Below are positions 32,640 to 46,619 of a stretch of DNA of 64,000 nt, in pieces (the first letter of the stretch is position 1; each line of letters opens with the position of its first letter). The stretch comes from Pyrrhoderma lamaoense (taxonomy: Eukaryota > Basidiomycota > Agaricomycetes > Hymenochaetales > Hymenochaetaceae). The stretch lies in NCBI GenBank assembly GCA_002794735.1, contig NBAZ01000007.1, forward strand, positions 930,001-994,000. The letters are read 5' to 3'. A program made the position numbers and the translations under genes. The notes under the pieces were generated by a model. It did no database searches and was not told the origin of the DNA. It saw only the letters and a program-made list of their open reading frames with translations.

Positions 32640-35600
32640 TTAAGATTCTGCTTTGATGATTGCAGCAATATCACGTTCATCTGCCGCATCAAGTTGTCTG
32701 GCACGAGCTTTGAGGCGCACTAGATAGTAGATCGTGATGAGCAACTTCTTCAGTAAAAGAGATGATAAAAAACTCACAGTTTCTGTCAAAGCTGATCAAA
32801 ACAACCTTGGCAGCACCATTTGTATCGCGTGCCCCAGCATTAAGCAATGTTGATCTGTCCACCCAATGTTCATCCTGCCAGACTGCGGCTTTCAGAATCA
32901 AGTCATCCATGCTCCTTTCCCATTCCCCAAGGCCAAAATCGACATCCTCACTCCTTACATTCAGATCTCTTAGGTAGTTGCCTTTGGATGTTTGAACCTT
33001 CAAAGATAGAGCATGACTCCTCACATGCCCTTCAATGTATTGAATAGCAGCCAAAGCGACTTCACCCAAGGCAGAATTATTGTGGCAGATGCCATCTAGC
33101 TCGGTGATAACCGCGAGAGGCACGAGGATGGTCCACCGCTGAGCTTCAACAAGTGAAGAGAACATTGACAGAGAAGAGAGAAGGAAGTTTGTGTCAATGA
33201 CAAGGACTGTATACCCTGGTACAACACGAAGTAAAGGACGATGAGAGCTTGGAGTGACTCGTGAACGACGGGACGAGAACGCTGCTTTGGTGAGCTTGGC
33301 GTACCTCTGAGCATACGCAACAGCTCACGACGTCTTGCCTGAATTGAATACATAAGTAAATTGATAAAGCCCTTGGCGAAATTAAATACTTACTCTGAGT
33401 GTTCTGACTTCTTCACTCTCTTCTGCATCGCTGGAGCCATCACTATCCTCCTCAGAAAGATGATCCTCATCGGTGAAATGGTTAACATCTCCGTCATCGA
33501 TCTCCATGTTATCGCCTCCCCACATCCGGCTATTTCTACCCCTATTCCTCATTCTTCGTCTCTCTTCTTCATCTCTTTCCATTCTTTCCTCCTCTCTCCA
33601 CATCTTAACTTTCTGTTCAAGTAAACCTGTGACACCAAAATTCCGTGTCCCAGCTTCCCACTTGAACCCGGAAACGACTTTCGTGAGTATACCTGATGCA
33701 CGAGCAATCCTGGTCCACCTCTTGCTGTTCTTAGTTTCACCACCATCTACGCCCTCATCTTCAATGATACCATCTGTAAGTCCTTCCAGTTCTTCACTTG
33801 TATCAAGCACTTCGAGTTCAACATGTTGTCCTTCCGCACCCTTCCAAAAGCCACGTTCAAACAACCTTCTTCCACCCCACTCCATACCTCTAAGACACCA
33901 ATCTTCGGGTAAAGGAGAGCACCCTGCAGTGAGTCTACCGCCATCAATTTGTGGGATCCCATTACGAGGAATAGTACTGAAGAAATTCGCAAGTTCTTCC
34001 CAAGGAATAAATCTTTCAAGGATTTTTTGAACAGCACTATGCTTCAATATAGTAGCCAAAAACGTCAGGATGATAGTGTTGTATGGGTTTAACGTCGGCC
34101 TGGCAAACTGCGTTGCTTTTCGGAACGGTGTGCGGAGGGTAAAGACCAGCATGTCAAATGTAAGCTGTAATGAATATTTGAAGCCCAATGGAAGTTCTGC
34201 CTGTTCTCTCAGCGCAGCTTGAGCGTGACCAGTAATCGGGGAAACATTCAAAACACCACTACTTGCCATGTTGATATCTGTACGCGCTTCAGGAGTAGGA
34301 GAAACAGGGCCATCTGTATCATCGACTTCCATTTGGTCCACCCGTCTCGTTAGCATATTCACTTTCGCATTTGCAGCGGCCGCCTGGGCAGCTGTAGATG
34401 CATCTTTCCCTCCAGGAGCCGCACCGCTACCAATACCACCAGTACTTCGGAGTATACCCGTCAATTTACCGTATTCGAGTAGAGAGGTAATGTTGATTAC
34501 TGCCATCATTATCCATTCACGTTCCTCGGCTCCTTCAAGCTGTAGACGCTCCATAAAACGAGCAAGTGTCGGCTTGAAATCATCCAATTGGATATTCGTG
34601 AAAAGCATCCCATGTAGCAGAACGAAAAGATCTGCAACTCGGGAGTCTGGCATAGAACGGCGTGATTGTGCTTGGACAGACCATATTTGCAATACTGACT
34701 CTCTTGAGGTTGAAAATGGATGAATCGTGGTCATGCTACAAAGAATTGAGCTCAATCATCTGTCCATTATTGATCTAAGTAAGAGTGCTACTGTACCTTT
34801 TGCAGAAATGATAAACGGAGCGAAGCTCTTCTTTCTCCATATCCCTACTAAGTAAACCAAGATGATGATGAAGTTTTCCTGTCCCAGGTTGATCTGCAAG
34901 ACCGGCAGCATACCAATCCCTAGCGATACATCTCCATCTCTCCTTCTCGGGTTCCAACTCCAAAGCTCTTGCCGCAGCAACACCTACACTAGGTCCGGGT
35001 GAATCATCAATTCTGCCCATTGACCCATCCTCTTGCGTTTGCGCAGCGAGTGCTTTCTCATTCACTGGAATGAATACACCCTCACCCGCAGCCACGGAGT
35101 TTGCGGGAGCAGTCATTGCAGCAATTGCCATTCGATATCGGGCAAGATCTCCAAGCGCTTCAAGCCAAGAAGCTCGAGAACCTTCAAGTACTTGATCCTC
35201 AAGAAGCATGGAGTAAAAAGTATATGCATAGATCATGAAATCTTGCAAGTGCTCTAAGGCGATGTTAGATTGGAACGATGCACGGCGAAGCGCTTCCAAT
35301 GGTTTGTTAAAAGCATGAGTCCATAAACGGATGTTGATATTGTACTTTGTTGGTATATTTCTCAGCGAAGCCGGTACATTGAGAGCCAGAGTGAGTTGAA
35401 GTAGGTTGTGCATTTGTTCAGCAAGTCTGTTAAGAGATAATGAGAAGAATGGTCACAGATATAGTGATGAAAACAGTAACGCACAATTTATGATCGGCAA
35501 CGAACTTCCTCCATTTCTCCTTTTCAGCTTCTTCAGGCTCGGCCATAGCTTCATTTGGTCGTTTCAATGTGACACGGCCTTCTTCAGCAAAATCTTTTCC

Positions 35601-36447
35601 ATCCTCTTTCAGGAGTCGAGATTCCAATGTCGAAATACCTCTGTACAGCTTTTTGAGTTGCTGTGCAAATGCACTTGAGCTCGCATGTTCCCGAGGCTGC
35701 TCCCCATCAAACAAAGCAGAAGAAGCAGAAGATCCATCGGTAGTAGAGTTAAGAGTGAAGTTAGAAGAAGTGATTGAGTGGGCATAGGAGGATGTTGACG
35801 AGGCAGATACATAGTCTCCAGAGGATTTGGGCGTGGGTACAGGCCTGTTCCCAGAGGGCATATTTCTGAGGAACTTGACCGGATCATCCTTTCGATGATC
35901 GAATAATCTTCCGTGGTGTGCACCCCTTTCTGGAGGAGCCGCCGCCATAGAAGTTGGACCCCGCGGTGCATAAGAGCTACTGCCCGTATCCGAGATAGCT
36001 TCTGGTTCAGCTGTCCGACGCATAGGTACTGGGTCAGAGTCTGGGTTATATAGTTTTCCTTGACCGCGAGGAGAATAATGCGCAGTAGCATGGTTATTTC
36101 TCGGAGAGGTCGCAGTAGGCCGCCTCCGTCGTTGTAAATCGTCAGGAGTAATTGTATCTAACTGATCCGTGCGAGAAACGACTACCTGAGGAGTGACTTG
36201 TTGTGCCTTGCGGGCGGGGGATGTTTGGACTGTGGGTGAAGTAGCATTTGTAGTAGGTCGTTCTGACCGTTCTCTTGGTCTGGTCGCACTGCGCGTAAGG
36301 TGTCAAGACGACATAAATATACAGAGATTGCAAAGAGACGTACCTTGCTTTACTGCGCTGAATAGCTATGAGCCGGTCAAAGAGGTCGGCTTGTGCAGGC
36401 TCACGTTCTTTCCCCTTGCGAGATTTTTGGGCTGATACGTCTGCCAT
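32640..36447 (-). CDS. EST1/SMG6-type protein with C-terminal PIN nuclease domain, multi-exon, one apparent frame break
   Basis: The family acts in nonsense-mediated mRNA decay (SMG6 cleaves mRNA near premature stops) or at telomeres (Est1). The ATG at 36447 starts MADVSAQKSRKGKEREP. A 250-residue disordered N-terminus is followed by the Est1 14-3-3-like/TPR region (KLYRGISTLESRLL; RDWYAAGLADQPGTGKLHHH; FVLLHGMLFTNIQLDDF) and the Est1 DNA/RNA-binding-type region. The C-terminus is a PIN domain with the expected acidic residues: VIDTNFLLSSL, AVITELDGI, MDDLILKA and SFDRN. Introns lie near 36344-36290, 35454-35428, 34796-34739, 33394-33337 and 32779-32730. The frame breaks between RRRELLRMLRG and HRPLLRVVPGYTVL; one more base in the GGG at 33270-33272 would mend it. 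Confidence 0.85.
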
Positions 36448-36888
36448 GATGTCTGGACTCGACGTCGTCGTCGTCGACGGAGAAGAAAGTGAAAGAGAGA
36501 GTGCGAGGAAGGGGGGCAAATTGAGGCCCTACAACGGCACAGTCACTGCTGCGCATTATGCCTTACGTAATCAATAGCGCAGTCGTAAAATAGGTAAATT
36601 GACTTTGCTCAACGGTAGACTCAAGCCATTGACATAAAAACTACAGCATATAGACGCAAAACTAGTTACGAGCAATGTAAAAGAAACAAACCCAAGAAAA
36701 AAACTCGTCGATGCCATGAAAAATCGTGAGGAGCAGTATATCAGTGTCTATGGACTGCTACAAACTTTAAAAAGGAAAAAAATGAATATTAACGCCCCCG
36801 AGATCACCGTGAACCATATCCGGTAAGTCTGAAGGACCCTTTCAGACTCAATTGAACGCAATCTATTCAATCAATATTCTTCTTTTTC
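36448..36888. promoter_or_regulatory. Upstream region of the EST1/SMG6-type gene
   Basis: A 441-base gap between two minus-strand genes. Nearest the start (36448-36530) the minus strand is C/T-rich; further out it is A/T-rich. It holds the promoter of the gene to the left and the 3' end of the one to the right. No specific site is recognised. Confidence 0.35.
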
Positions 36889-38517
36889 TCAAACATCCTT
36901 CACCATCTCATTTGTTACTTGCTGTCGACGGATGAGAAATCCGGAAAGATCGAATATTGGGATGCGGAATGGCATCTCCACTGCAGCACACAGCAACGAT
37001 AGGTTGATGTAAAACCCGGACTGCGTGCATTATCAGTTTGGTCTGATTTCACGCTCATTAATGATTGTATTTAAATTGACTCACCAACGCGGTCACAAAG
37101 GCGAAGCCACCACCAATTCGGAATAAGTGGGCAGCTCTGCAAGTATCAACGTATCAGTTTCGGTTGATTCTCTTATTTCGGATATTGGGCGTAGGATCAG
37201 TGTCATAATTTCTTGTCCTAGCACTACATACTGAGTCAGATGGAAAAAACTTTGGAAGCTTACAGTTCAGTTTGGCCCTGCCCCATTCGGACTGAACGTG
37301 TACAAGTTAAACTCTCATGAAAATTTTTCGCATATATGAAATAACAAAACTTACAATATGCCGCTGATATGATCTCAAACGCGAAAACAAGGGCTTCAGT
37401 CCACGAAAAGTAAGTTCCTGAAGGACAAGGTTAGAGCAAGTAAAAGCTTACACAGAAAGACTATCGCAAATGGCACATTCCTGGATCCATCAAATCAAAT
37501 GAAGAAGAAATAATAGGATCAGCACTATTCCCCCTTCTCAAGTCGGCAAATTGATTCTTAGTGAAATGTCCATACTTACGTTCGTAAAGAAGCCAAGAAA
37601 TAAATGGCGCACATAATTCCCCACACAAGGAAATACATCCCTAAACCGGCGTTATACTCTCGGGTCATAGCACCCGCCGCAGCTGCCGTTATGCCATTTG
37701 ACGCATCCTCTGCAGGAGCAAAGCTCGCTGCCAGGCCGAAGGAAGGTTGTACCGACACGCCATACGAAATCCAGAAACCTCCTGAGTTTATTTTTAAACA
37801 CAAACCGTTTCAGGATTGACAAACACAAATAAGCCACACAAAGCCACAAATATTACGAGTGTTAATAGCCTGATTATCACTGCTAAAAGATGTGATTTAC
37901 TAACCGAATGTCCCGAACACGACACATGGGAAGGTATTGCCGAGTATCCATTCCATAATCGAAGCGAGGTAAAGTCCGATTCCTGCACACCCGTAAAAAG
38001 CCTTCGAAGTAAACCAATGTCAACAAATGGCAAAACTATGATTCGTTAGGCACCGAGTCACTGCTTACCCCAAGCATGGCTGTACTCGAAGCAGCGGTTG
38101 CTCCCTGGAAGTTTAGAAGATCCATCGCTAAAGCCGTATGAGCCAGAAGGAATGACGAGACACCCCTTTAAAAACAGATATAACATAATAGTGATAAGTT
38201 CTCTCTATCAACACTCATAAACAAATAAAAACAATGATTGATCCAAGATATCAAATATATTTCAAAAAGAAAGAAATATGACTCATATCAGATAGTACGA
38301 GGTATGAAAAATCCACATACAGGGGAGTCGGGTTGCCTACTTTTCCAGCCAATCCGGTGCCAGTTGCAACGCGAATATTCGTATGTCGTGGTTGTAGGTA
38401 CAAACTCTCAAATTGCTCCGGTGTAAGTGTCACAGTCGTCAATTGCCGGCTAGGAAGGCCCCCATTGGAAGGCAAATGTTCGATGTAATCCGCAGATGTA
38501 TGCTTGGTATCCGACAT
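36889..38517 (-). CDS. Gpr1/Fun34/YaaH family transporter (acetate/ammonia export type), many small exons
   Basis: Six-helix plasma-membrane proteins of this family (yeast Ady2, Yarrowia Gpr1) move acetate or help ammonia export. The ATG at 38517 starts [14 protein letters not shown]. The family signature NPTPLG falls at residues 62-67 and is split by an intron. Then come [14 protein letters not shown] (helix 1), [18 protein letters not shown] (the conserved ILGNTF segment), a WISYG helix, [19 protein letters not shown] and further helices, ending in a short cytosolic tail [14 protein letters not shown]. At least seven introns interrupt about 280 codons. Substrate is not known; acetate is the usual one. 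Confidence 0.85.
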
Positions 38518-39472
38518 CTTTCCTTTACACGCTGCTCGTTGTCGTTATTGGTCAATCTGAGCTGATCGAGTGGGAAAAGGTTAATCTCTCATCTCATAAC
38601 ATCCTCGAAATCTAACTATCTTCGTACATGTTTTGAAATTGTGCTTTGCTTCTGACTTCTCGTTAGCGTGGTCAAGCCAAGCTATGTCTGCGGGATCAAG
38701 GAAGGGCGGGAGCTTAAAGGCGCGGAGGTAGAGACTGCGGAGAGGGCGGAATGTATACGGGGAGGCTTTCGGAGAGCAAGACTGGCTACACAGACGTACT
38801 CTTGCTACTAAAGTACACAAGACCGCGGCGGAGTGACTGGGAAACAGAAGTACTAAAGACGCGGGGTCTTTCCTACATTATGAAGTTTGCTCTCATACTT
38901 GCATTTAACAGAGTCCTCTCCTTCCCCAATCCATTACTTCTTCCTCGCGTTAGACCCACCCGACCTGCCGTATATCGCATTATTTCCCATCTTACTATTG
39001 GATCGAGATATCTATATGATTTGTATGTGAATACGCGCACAGACTTAGACCTCCATTTCTCAAGCGACCTGGCTATTTCCGGATATTTCTTGCAAGAAGA
39101 ATGTTTAAAGTGGTCACGAGTCGTATTTTACTTCCTTCTTGAAACCTTTGTTAGCCACGGTCTGGGATCTGTTGAATGTTACGGGTGTAAAAAATCATGA
39201 TCGGGACTGTTAGTCGCATTTCGTAGGATCCCGGGATTGAAAAACGGAAAATTCAGCTCATGTGAGCATAGATCCTAGGGTGAAATGGGTGACAGTGGTC
39301 GAGCAGGTACATGTAAATCTTGATTTTGTCTCGGTTAAGTAAAGGTCTAGATTCTAAAGGCTTTATTAATGAATAATACTAAGCGGTTTACAAACCCTCG
39401 ATGAAAGGATGGAATTAATTTGTGCGCTTTACCAACTCATAAGAAGTGGAAAAATTATCTAGGACATATAAT
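38518..39472. other. Intergenic region between tandem transporter and LETM1 genes
   Basis: No firm gene. One plus-strand frame from an ATG at 38751 runs 149 codons to 39200 (MYTGRLSESKTGYTDV...), with no motif and no codon bias; chance is likely. The region must contain the promoter of the transporter and the 3' end of the LETM1 gene. Confidence 0.4.
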
Positions 39473-41809
<2,337 letters not shown>

Positions 41810-42163
41810 GAGTTCAACTTTTATGGTCAGAAAAGCATCTGCCAGTTACAGTGACCAAGTGTGAACGACGAATAAGCACCACGATGAAGTGGTACTTGTT
41901 TAAAAAAATCTTTGCAGTAGCTCCGGCGCGTCCGTCGTCTGACGTGCGGGTCTCCGCCGCGCTTGCAGCCGATAATCCGCGTAAGTTCTCAGTCACCAAT
42001 CAGAATCTTTGTTAATGACAAAGCTCCAATTGACACCAATATTGATCAAATTCAAAAACTATATATATTATACAGTACATATGTATGTACATGAACATTG
42101 CAAAGTACAATTCCGTTTTTTTGGTAGACATGCTAGCTGCATATCAAGACAAGACGGGGAACA

Positions 42164-43924
42164 TCACGAAGGTCGAGACGGATTTCCGATTGGTGTTATT
42201 AATTCAATGTTTACCTCCCGCATTTCTATGCTACCTTGCGCAGCATTCACAGACTGTCCCCTTGCACCTGTATCTCTCGGTATTTCTTCAGAGAATATAT
42301 CATGGGTCCCATCATCCTCGGGTTCCAGTCCCAGTAGTCGGCGCATTCCAGATCGAGTACTACCAGAATGAGACCCAGAGTCAAAAGAGTAAGGAGGGGG
42401 AAGCTCTTTTTCATAAGCTAGCTGTCGACGTAGTAGAAAGAACCCTGAAAAGTACAATAGCGATAAGAACTACCAAAAAGTTATAGATCAATCGTTGCAC
42501 AAAACCAGGGGAAAGTACTCCTTACAACCGTCCACGCTATCCATAGATTTGAGAAGACATCTAAATTCAAATTTCGCGTAGTAGTCTTTAACCATTCAAC
42601 GGTTATCCCGGTCCTTGTCTTCATCACACTCAGAGTCTGTTTGCTAAGGCAAGGGTAACTCCTCAACGTACCTCATAAAAGGAGAAAGCAACAATAACCA
42701 TGCCCAAAATTCCGTGTGCAATATTCCGCGGCGGATGCCTCTTAGGATACAGTGGCTTTCGAAAATGCACAACAGTACCTAAAGATAGCTGAGCTATATA
42801 CATGATGTATAGCAATATTCCACAAATCTTCCATGTCGGATCAGACGTGTGTTCAAAATATAGGCTTTTGAGCGCTCACTTTGTGTGCATCATCGGCATG
42901 GGCTGCTCCCTGATCAGCCACAGCCAAAAAACCTAAGGCCCAACCTAGTGATATAGTTGGAACACTAAAGATTACTGTGACCCACCAGTGGTAGTGGAAC
43001 CATCTACTCGCGAATGTTCTTCCCCATCGAGCCAGTAAAGCCCCTATGGGTAAAAGGATGAGAAACCCGAGTACGGATAGAACACCATGAGCTATGATCA
43101 TTCTTTCAAATATGCTAAAGGGCGCATCAATACTCGATTCCGTTTGTGATGACGCAGGAGATGTAGAGGATACGCCAGAAGTAGTCCCCGTTTGAGAAGG
43201 ATTCGGTTCTGGTTGATCCTCTATATCCATCTCTTTTGTGAGGTCAAGAGTAAAATTCCCAGCATCAATATGGATTTCAATATTCGCATCTTCAGTAGTA
43301 GACATTGGATTCGTGAAACTCAGTGCCCATACAGCATTCTGCAACGTTGTATTATCCTTAGGGACTGTAAAGGAGAGGCGTTTTGATGCGGCAGAGAGCT
43401 ATCCGATGCGTATAAGTTATTTAAATCTACAATTTGGGGGGGGGGGGGAATAGAGACACACCGTAGTTAAGGGGTTGTAGATACTTGCTAGCCGAGGAGG
43501 ACTAGAATCTGTTGTGGGTTCAACTAATGCGGACGCTGTCCTTTGTGACAGCGTTACTGTTCCATCGATATTTGCCCACATAATAACCATCTTTGCATCA
43601 GTCATCTGGGTTCCGAAGCCCCTAAGAAATATATAAACCTGTTGGCTATAAAGATCAAACTAGGCTACGTACATTGCCATCCAGCCTAGTTGATTTAACG
43701 CCGTCATTTGGTCTAATAGGGTTCATTAGTGGACGCAGTTACGCATAACCGGGTCTTCAAGCTGTGGACCGCTGCTTACAAGTGATAGTACTGGAGTTCA
43801 CAAACGCCGTTATACACATCAAATCACTACAGAAGTTATCTCCTTGGACGCTCTTTGAGTGTGATAGTATTGCTTGAGCGAGACATGCTGAAAGAGCAAA
43901 AATCAAGTTGAAAATCCAAGCCAT
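42164..43924 (-). CDS. DOMON plus cytochrome b561-type membrane protein (iron reductase-like)
   Basis: Proteins with an outer DOMON haem domain and a b561 membrane domain pass electrons across membranes, often to ferric iron. The ATG at 43924 opens a clear signal peptide (MAWIFNLIFALSACLAQA), not covered by a long ORF because an intron follows soon. The DOMON part has GDNFCSDLMCITAFVNSS, LGWMAMGFG and MVIMWANIDG, rebuilt by splicing at about 43781 and 43709. After a Ser/Thr linker come b561 helices with likely haem histidines: IIAHGVLSVLGF, RWFHYHWWVTV and PRNIAHGILGM. The tail is cytosolic (PPPYSFDSGSHSGSTRSG). One intron (near 43448) contains a 13-base G/C homopolymer. The exact electron acceptor is unknown. 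Confidence 0.83.
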
Positions 43925-44606
43925 GAACTAGACAAGTTGGTTATGTCTGTTGATTGTGTCTTTTCACCACGAAATTGTACATAAGCATTGGAAGAAGAAG
44001 GAGAACATCCATCCAGTTTCAGCAGGGTATATAAAGTCCATGATTTCATGAGAATGTCGTGAACTTTTACGATTCATCTTATTCACACAGTATCATATGG
44101 TACTCGTCATTAAAACCGAGTATACACATAATCGAAGTCAGATCTTCCATTTAAAGAGACGTACATATGTTTTAGCACATCGTAGGTGTCTCACGGTTCT
44201 TTCGTAAAAAGATGACATTCCCCAGGTGTAAAAGAATGAGGAAGGTAATCGGAAGTAGTAAGATCAAAGATAGGTGCAAGTATGATCTGTATTTAGACAT
44301 TCATCGATGTCACGTGCAGATATCTACATGTAGATCGAAAGGCATTTCAATTTATTTGGCATGTGTAAATGTTGATTCAAAATAGAAGTAAATAACATAG
44401 TAGATGCTGAGTCCCAAACATATCCTGATACCCGATTTTGACCAGTGTAACGGATCTTAAGCACGAGGAAACAGGTTTCATAGCCTGGCTCATCCACATT
44501 ATGATCGTAACTTTCTATTGGAACATATCGCTGAACAAATACATGTGCAAAGAATCCTACAACATTTTTACTTCAGATTGTACAATTTTTTGGTCTTAAC
44601 GACTGT
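43925..44606. other. Intergenic region between tandem DOMON-b561 and NDK genes
   Basis: No gene is seen in 682 bases. Contains the promoter of the DOMON gene (left) and the NDK 3' untranslated region (right). Composition is even; no repeat was found. Confidence 0.4.
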
Positions 44607-45305
44607 TTAGTTTTCGAAAATCATATCTTCAGCAATGTTCTTGTACTGAACAAGACCCTCGGGGAACCAGCTATGAGATGAATTTTGTGAGCAATCGATT
44701 GTCAATCGTGAAACAAGATAACTAACAGAGCAATCTCTTTCTGAGCACTGTCAACAGAGTCAGAGCCGTGACAGATGTTGCGGCCAACAGCCAAGGCGTA
44801 GTCACCACGGATAGTACCTGTGTTGTTTTTAGATCAATGTTTTTTAAGGAGGTATTTCACCAAAAGCTAACCAGGTGCAGATGCGAGGGGGTTGGTCGCA
44901 CCGAGCATAGCACGACCAGTCTTAACAGCATCTAAGCCTTCCCATACCATAGCTACAACGGGACCAGAGGACATATATTTAATGAGACCGGGGAAGAATG
45001 GCTTGCCAGCAAGGTCGGCGTAGTCTGGTCATCGATTAACATCAAGTACAACTGGACACACGTGCGTTGCTAAACAACTTACGCTTCTCGAGGTGCTCCG
45101 GGGTGGCATGTACGAGCTTTAAGGCAACGAGCTTGAACCCACGCTGTTCAAAACGGGAGATGATGGGGCCAACAAGACTGCGCTGGACACCGTCCGGCTA
45201 AAATTTAGTGATGAGTATATGCGTCACCTTTTATCGATGTGCAGCATGCGCCAAGATAGTGACACTAACCTTGATCATAATATAGGTCTGCTCGCTTTTG
45301 GACAT
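44607..45305 (-). CDS. YNK1: Nucleoside diphosphate kinase, 5 exons
   Basis: Moves the terminal phosphate between nucleoside triphosphates and diphosphates. The ATG at 45305 starts [18 protein letters not shown]; splicing gives 152 residues, the standard length. The active-site phosphohistidine is His118 in [10 protein letters not shown]. Other conserved parts are present: [21 protein letters not shown] and [16 protein letters not shown]. The first exon is only 36 bases. The gene is divergent from QCR7, with 220 bases between starts. Confidence 0.96.
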
Positions 45306-45525
45306 GATTGCTGAAGACTGGTTGCAAATATGAATGAGGAATGAAAGTAGGAAAAAGAAAAGATTTAGTATCGACAACAGGATGGAGGGACGCGACAGAT
45401 TTATATCAGCTAGGCGCGTCGCTCACTTTGGGCTTGACGATCCAAATAAGTGCAAATACAGTAATTCCGACTTCTCCCATTCGTCACACAAAACTAAACG
45501 TTTAACTCACCATCCACTCTCAAAA
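45306..45525. promoter_or_regulatory. Divergent promoter of NDK and QCR7
   Basis: Two housekeeping genes for energy metabolism face outward from this 220-base region, so it must serve both. A/T and G/C content are even and no TATA box is obvious. Shared regulation is an inference from spacing. Confidence 0.4.
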
Positions 45526-46085
45526 ATGTTTGGGCCACTCGGTTTATCCCTTGCGCCACGAGTGCGCAGCTCCCCCACCCTTTTTCGTTGGTTGAAGCCA
45601 TTTGCGAACTGGTATGCGCAAATTGCTGGTTACAGACAAATGGGCCTCAAATACGATGACCTCTGTATGTCTGCTGAACCTCTCTTTCTCTTTCTTTAAC
45701 ATGGAAACTGAGAGTTTGTGTCTATCACAGTACTTGAAGAACGTGATGATGTTCAAAAGGTTTGCATATGCCTGTCGTATGTCTTATGGCGATACTAAAA
45801 GGAGGTTATAGGCTCTCGGTCGTTTGAGTCCCCGTCAAGCTTACGACAGAATTTATCGTTTCCGCGTTGCTTCTCAAGCCAGTGTCGTGCACAGGGACCT
45901 ACCCAAAGACAAGTGGGTAAAGCCAGAGGAGGTATGTGACTGTGTTACTCTTTCCTCTGATTCGGGTTAATTGTGTATTTACCGAGCAGGATGTCCGCTA
46001 CTTGAAACCTCATGTTGAGGAAGTTCACAAAGAAGACTTAGAAAGGGCTAAATGGGACAATGTACTTGTCGAAAGAAAGCGGTAA
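45526..46085 (+). CDS. QCR7: Cytochrome bc1 complex subunit 7 (14 kDa), 4 exons
   Basis: A matrix-facing subunit of respiratory complex III that contacts cytochrome b. The ATG at 45526 starts MFGPLGLSLAPRVRSSPTLF. Splicing joins YRQMGLKYDDL to a short exon coding LLEERDDVQK, then ALGRLSPRQAYDRIYRFRVA and DVRYLKPHVEEVHKED, ending at a TAA at 46083. The total, near 127 residues, fits the family. Conserved AGY-x-x-x-GLK-x-DDL and the RL-P-R-Q-Y-R pattern support the call. Confidence 0.93.
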
Positions 46086-46204
46086 AGCTTCTTTTGTGCA
46101 CTTCAAGGCAACTCAAGTCACTACGCTATAGTTATTGACAGAATAGAGTCTTTATTATGGAGCTTGACTGAATGAATAAACATTGGGGTACTATACTAAG
46201 TAAA

Positions 46205-46619
46205 TTATACTGATCCTGGCTATAAGAGGATATAAAAAAAGGTTAAGAAAATATCCAAAAGAGAATGTTTTGGTGTGTTTCCGTAATAGAAGCCTAGCGT
46301 GTTACTATTAATAGAAGGTGATGTTACCTCCAGTTTCGAGTGTATCAATCCATGACTTCGACTTACAGGCACAGTGCAAGTCAGACCTTTGCTCCTACAA
46401 TTGCTACACTGATGGTCTCGAACTAATTCCCTGTCGCACTAAGATAGATTCCTTTGTCAATATTGCGTGCTGCTTTTTGGATAATCGAATGCTGCCTACT
46501 TTGAGTTTTTTCTCTTTACAGTGTTGACAAGCTCGAGCTCGCTTGACTGAGCCATTCGTCGCTGCAACACGATCTTGGTCATAACAGTTCGTAGTATCAA
46601 ATTTAACTGCGGCAGCCAT
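46205..46619 (-). CDS. Zn2Cys6 zinc-cluster DNA-binding domain without the rest of a transcription factor
   Basis: Fungal zinc-cluster proteins bind DNA through six cysteines holding two zinc ions. The ATG at 46619 starts MAAAVKFDTTNCYDQD. Exon 1 (46619-46500) ends in RARACQHCKEKKLK. A 61-base intron (46499-46439) joins to CDRELVRDHQCSNCRSKG and LTC, completing C-x2-C-x6-C-x9-C-x2-C-x6-C. After that the frame stops soon: either at 46220 (112 residues) or, if a strong GTAAGT donor at 46366 and a pyrimidine-rich acceptor at 46220 are used, at 46205 (68 residues). No middle homology or activation region follows before QCR7. It may be a truncated gene or a tiny DNA-binding protein. Confidence 0.7.

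Noticed and set aside
38751..39200. 149-codon plus-strand ORF with an ATG start
   Set aside because: No motif, no splice structure, no codon bias; such lengths occur by chance in intergenic DNA of this composition.
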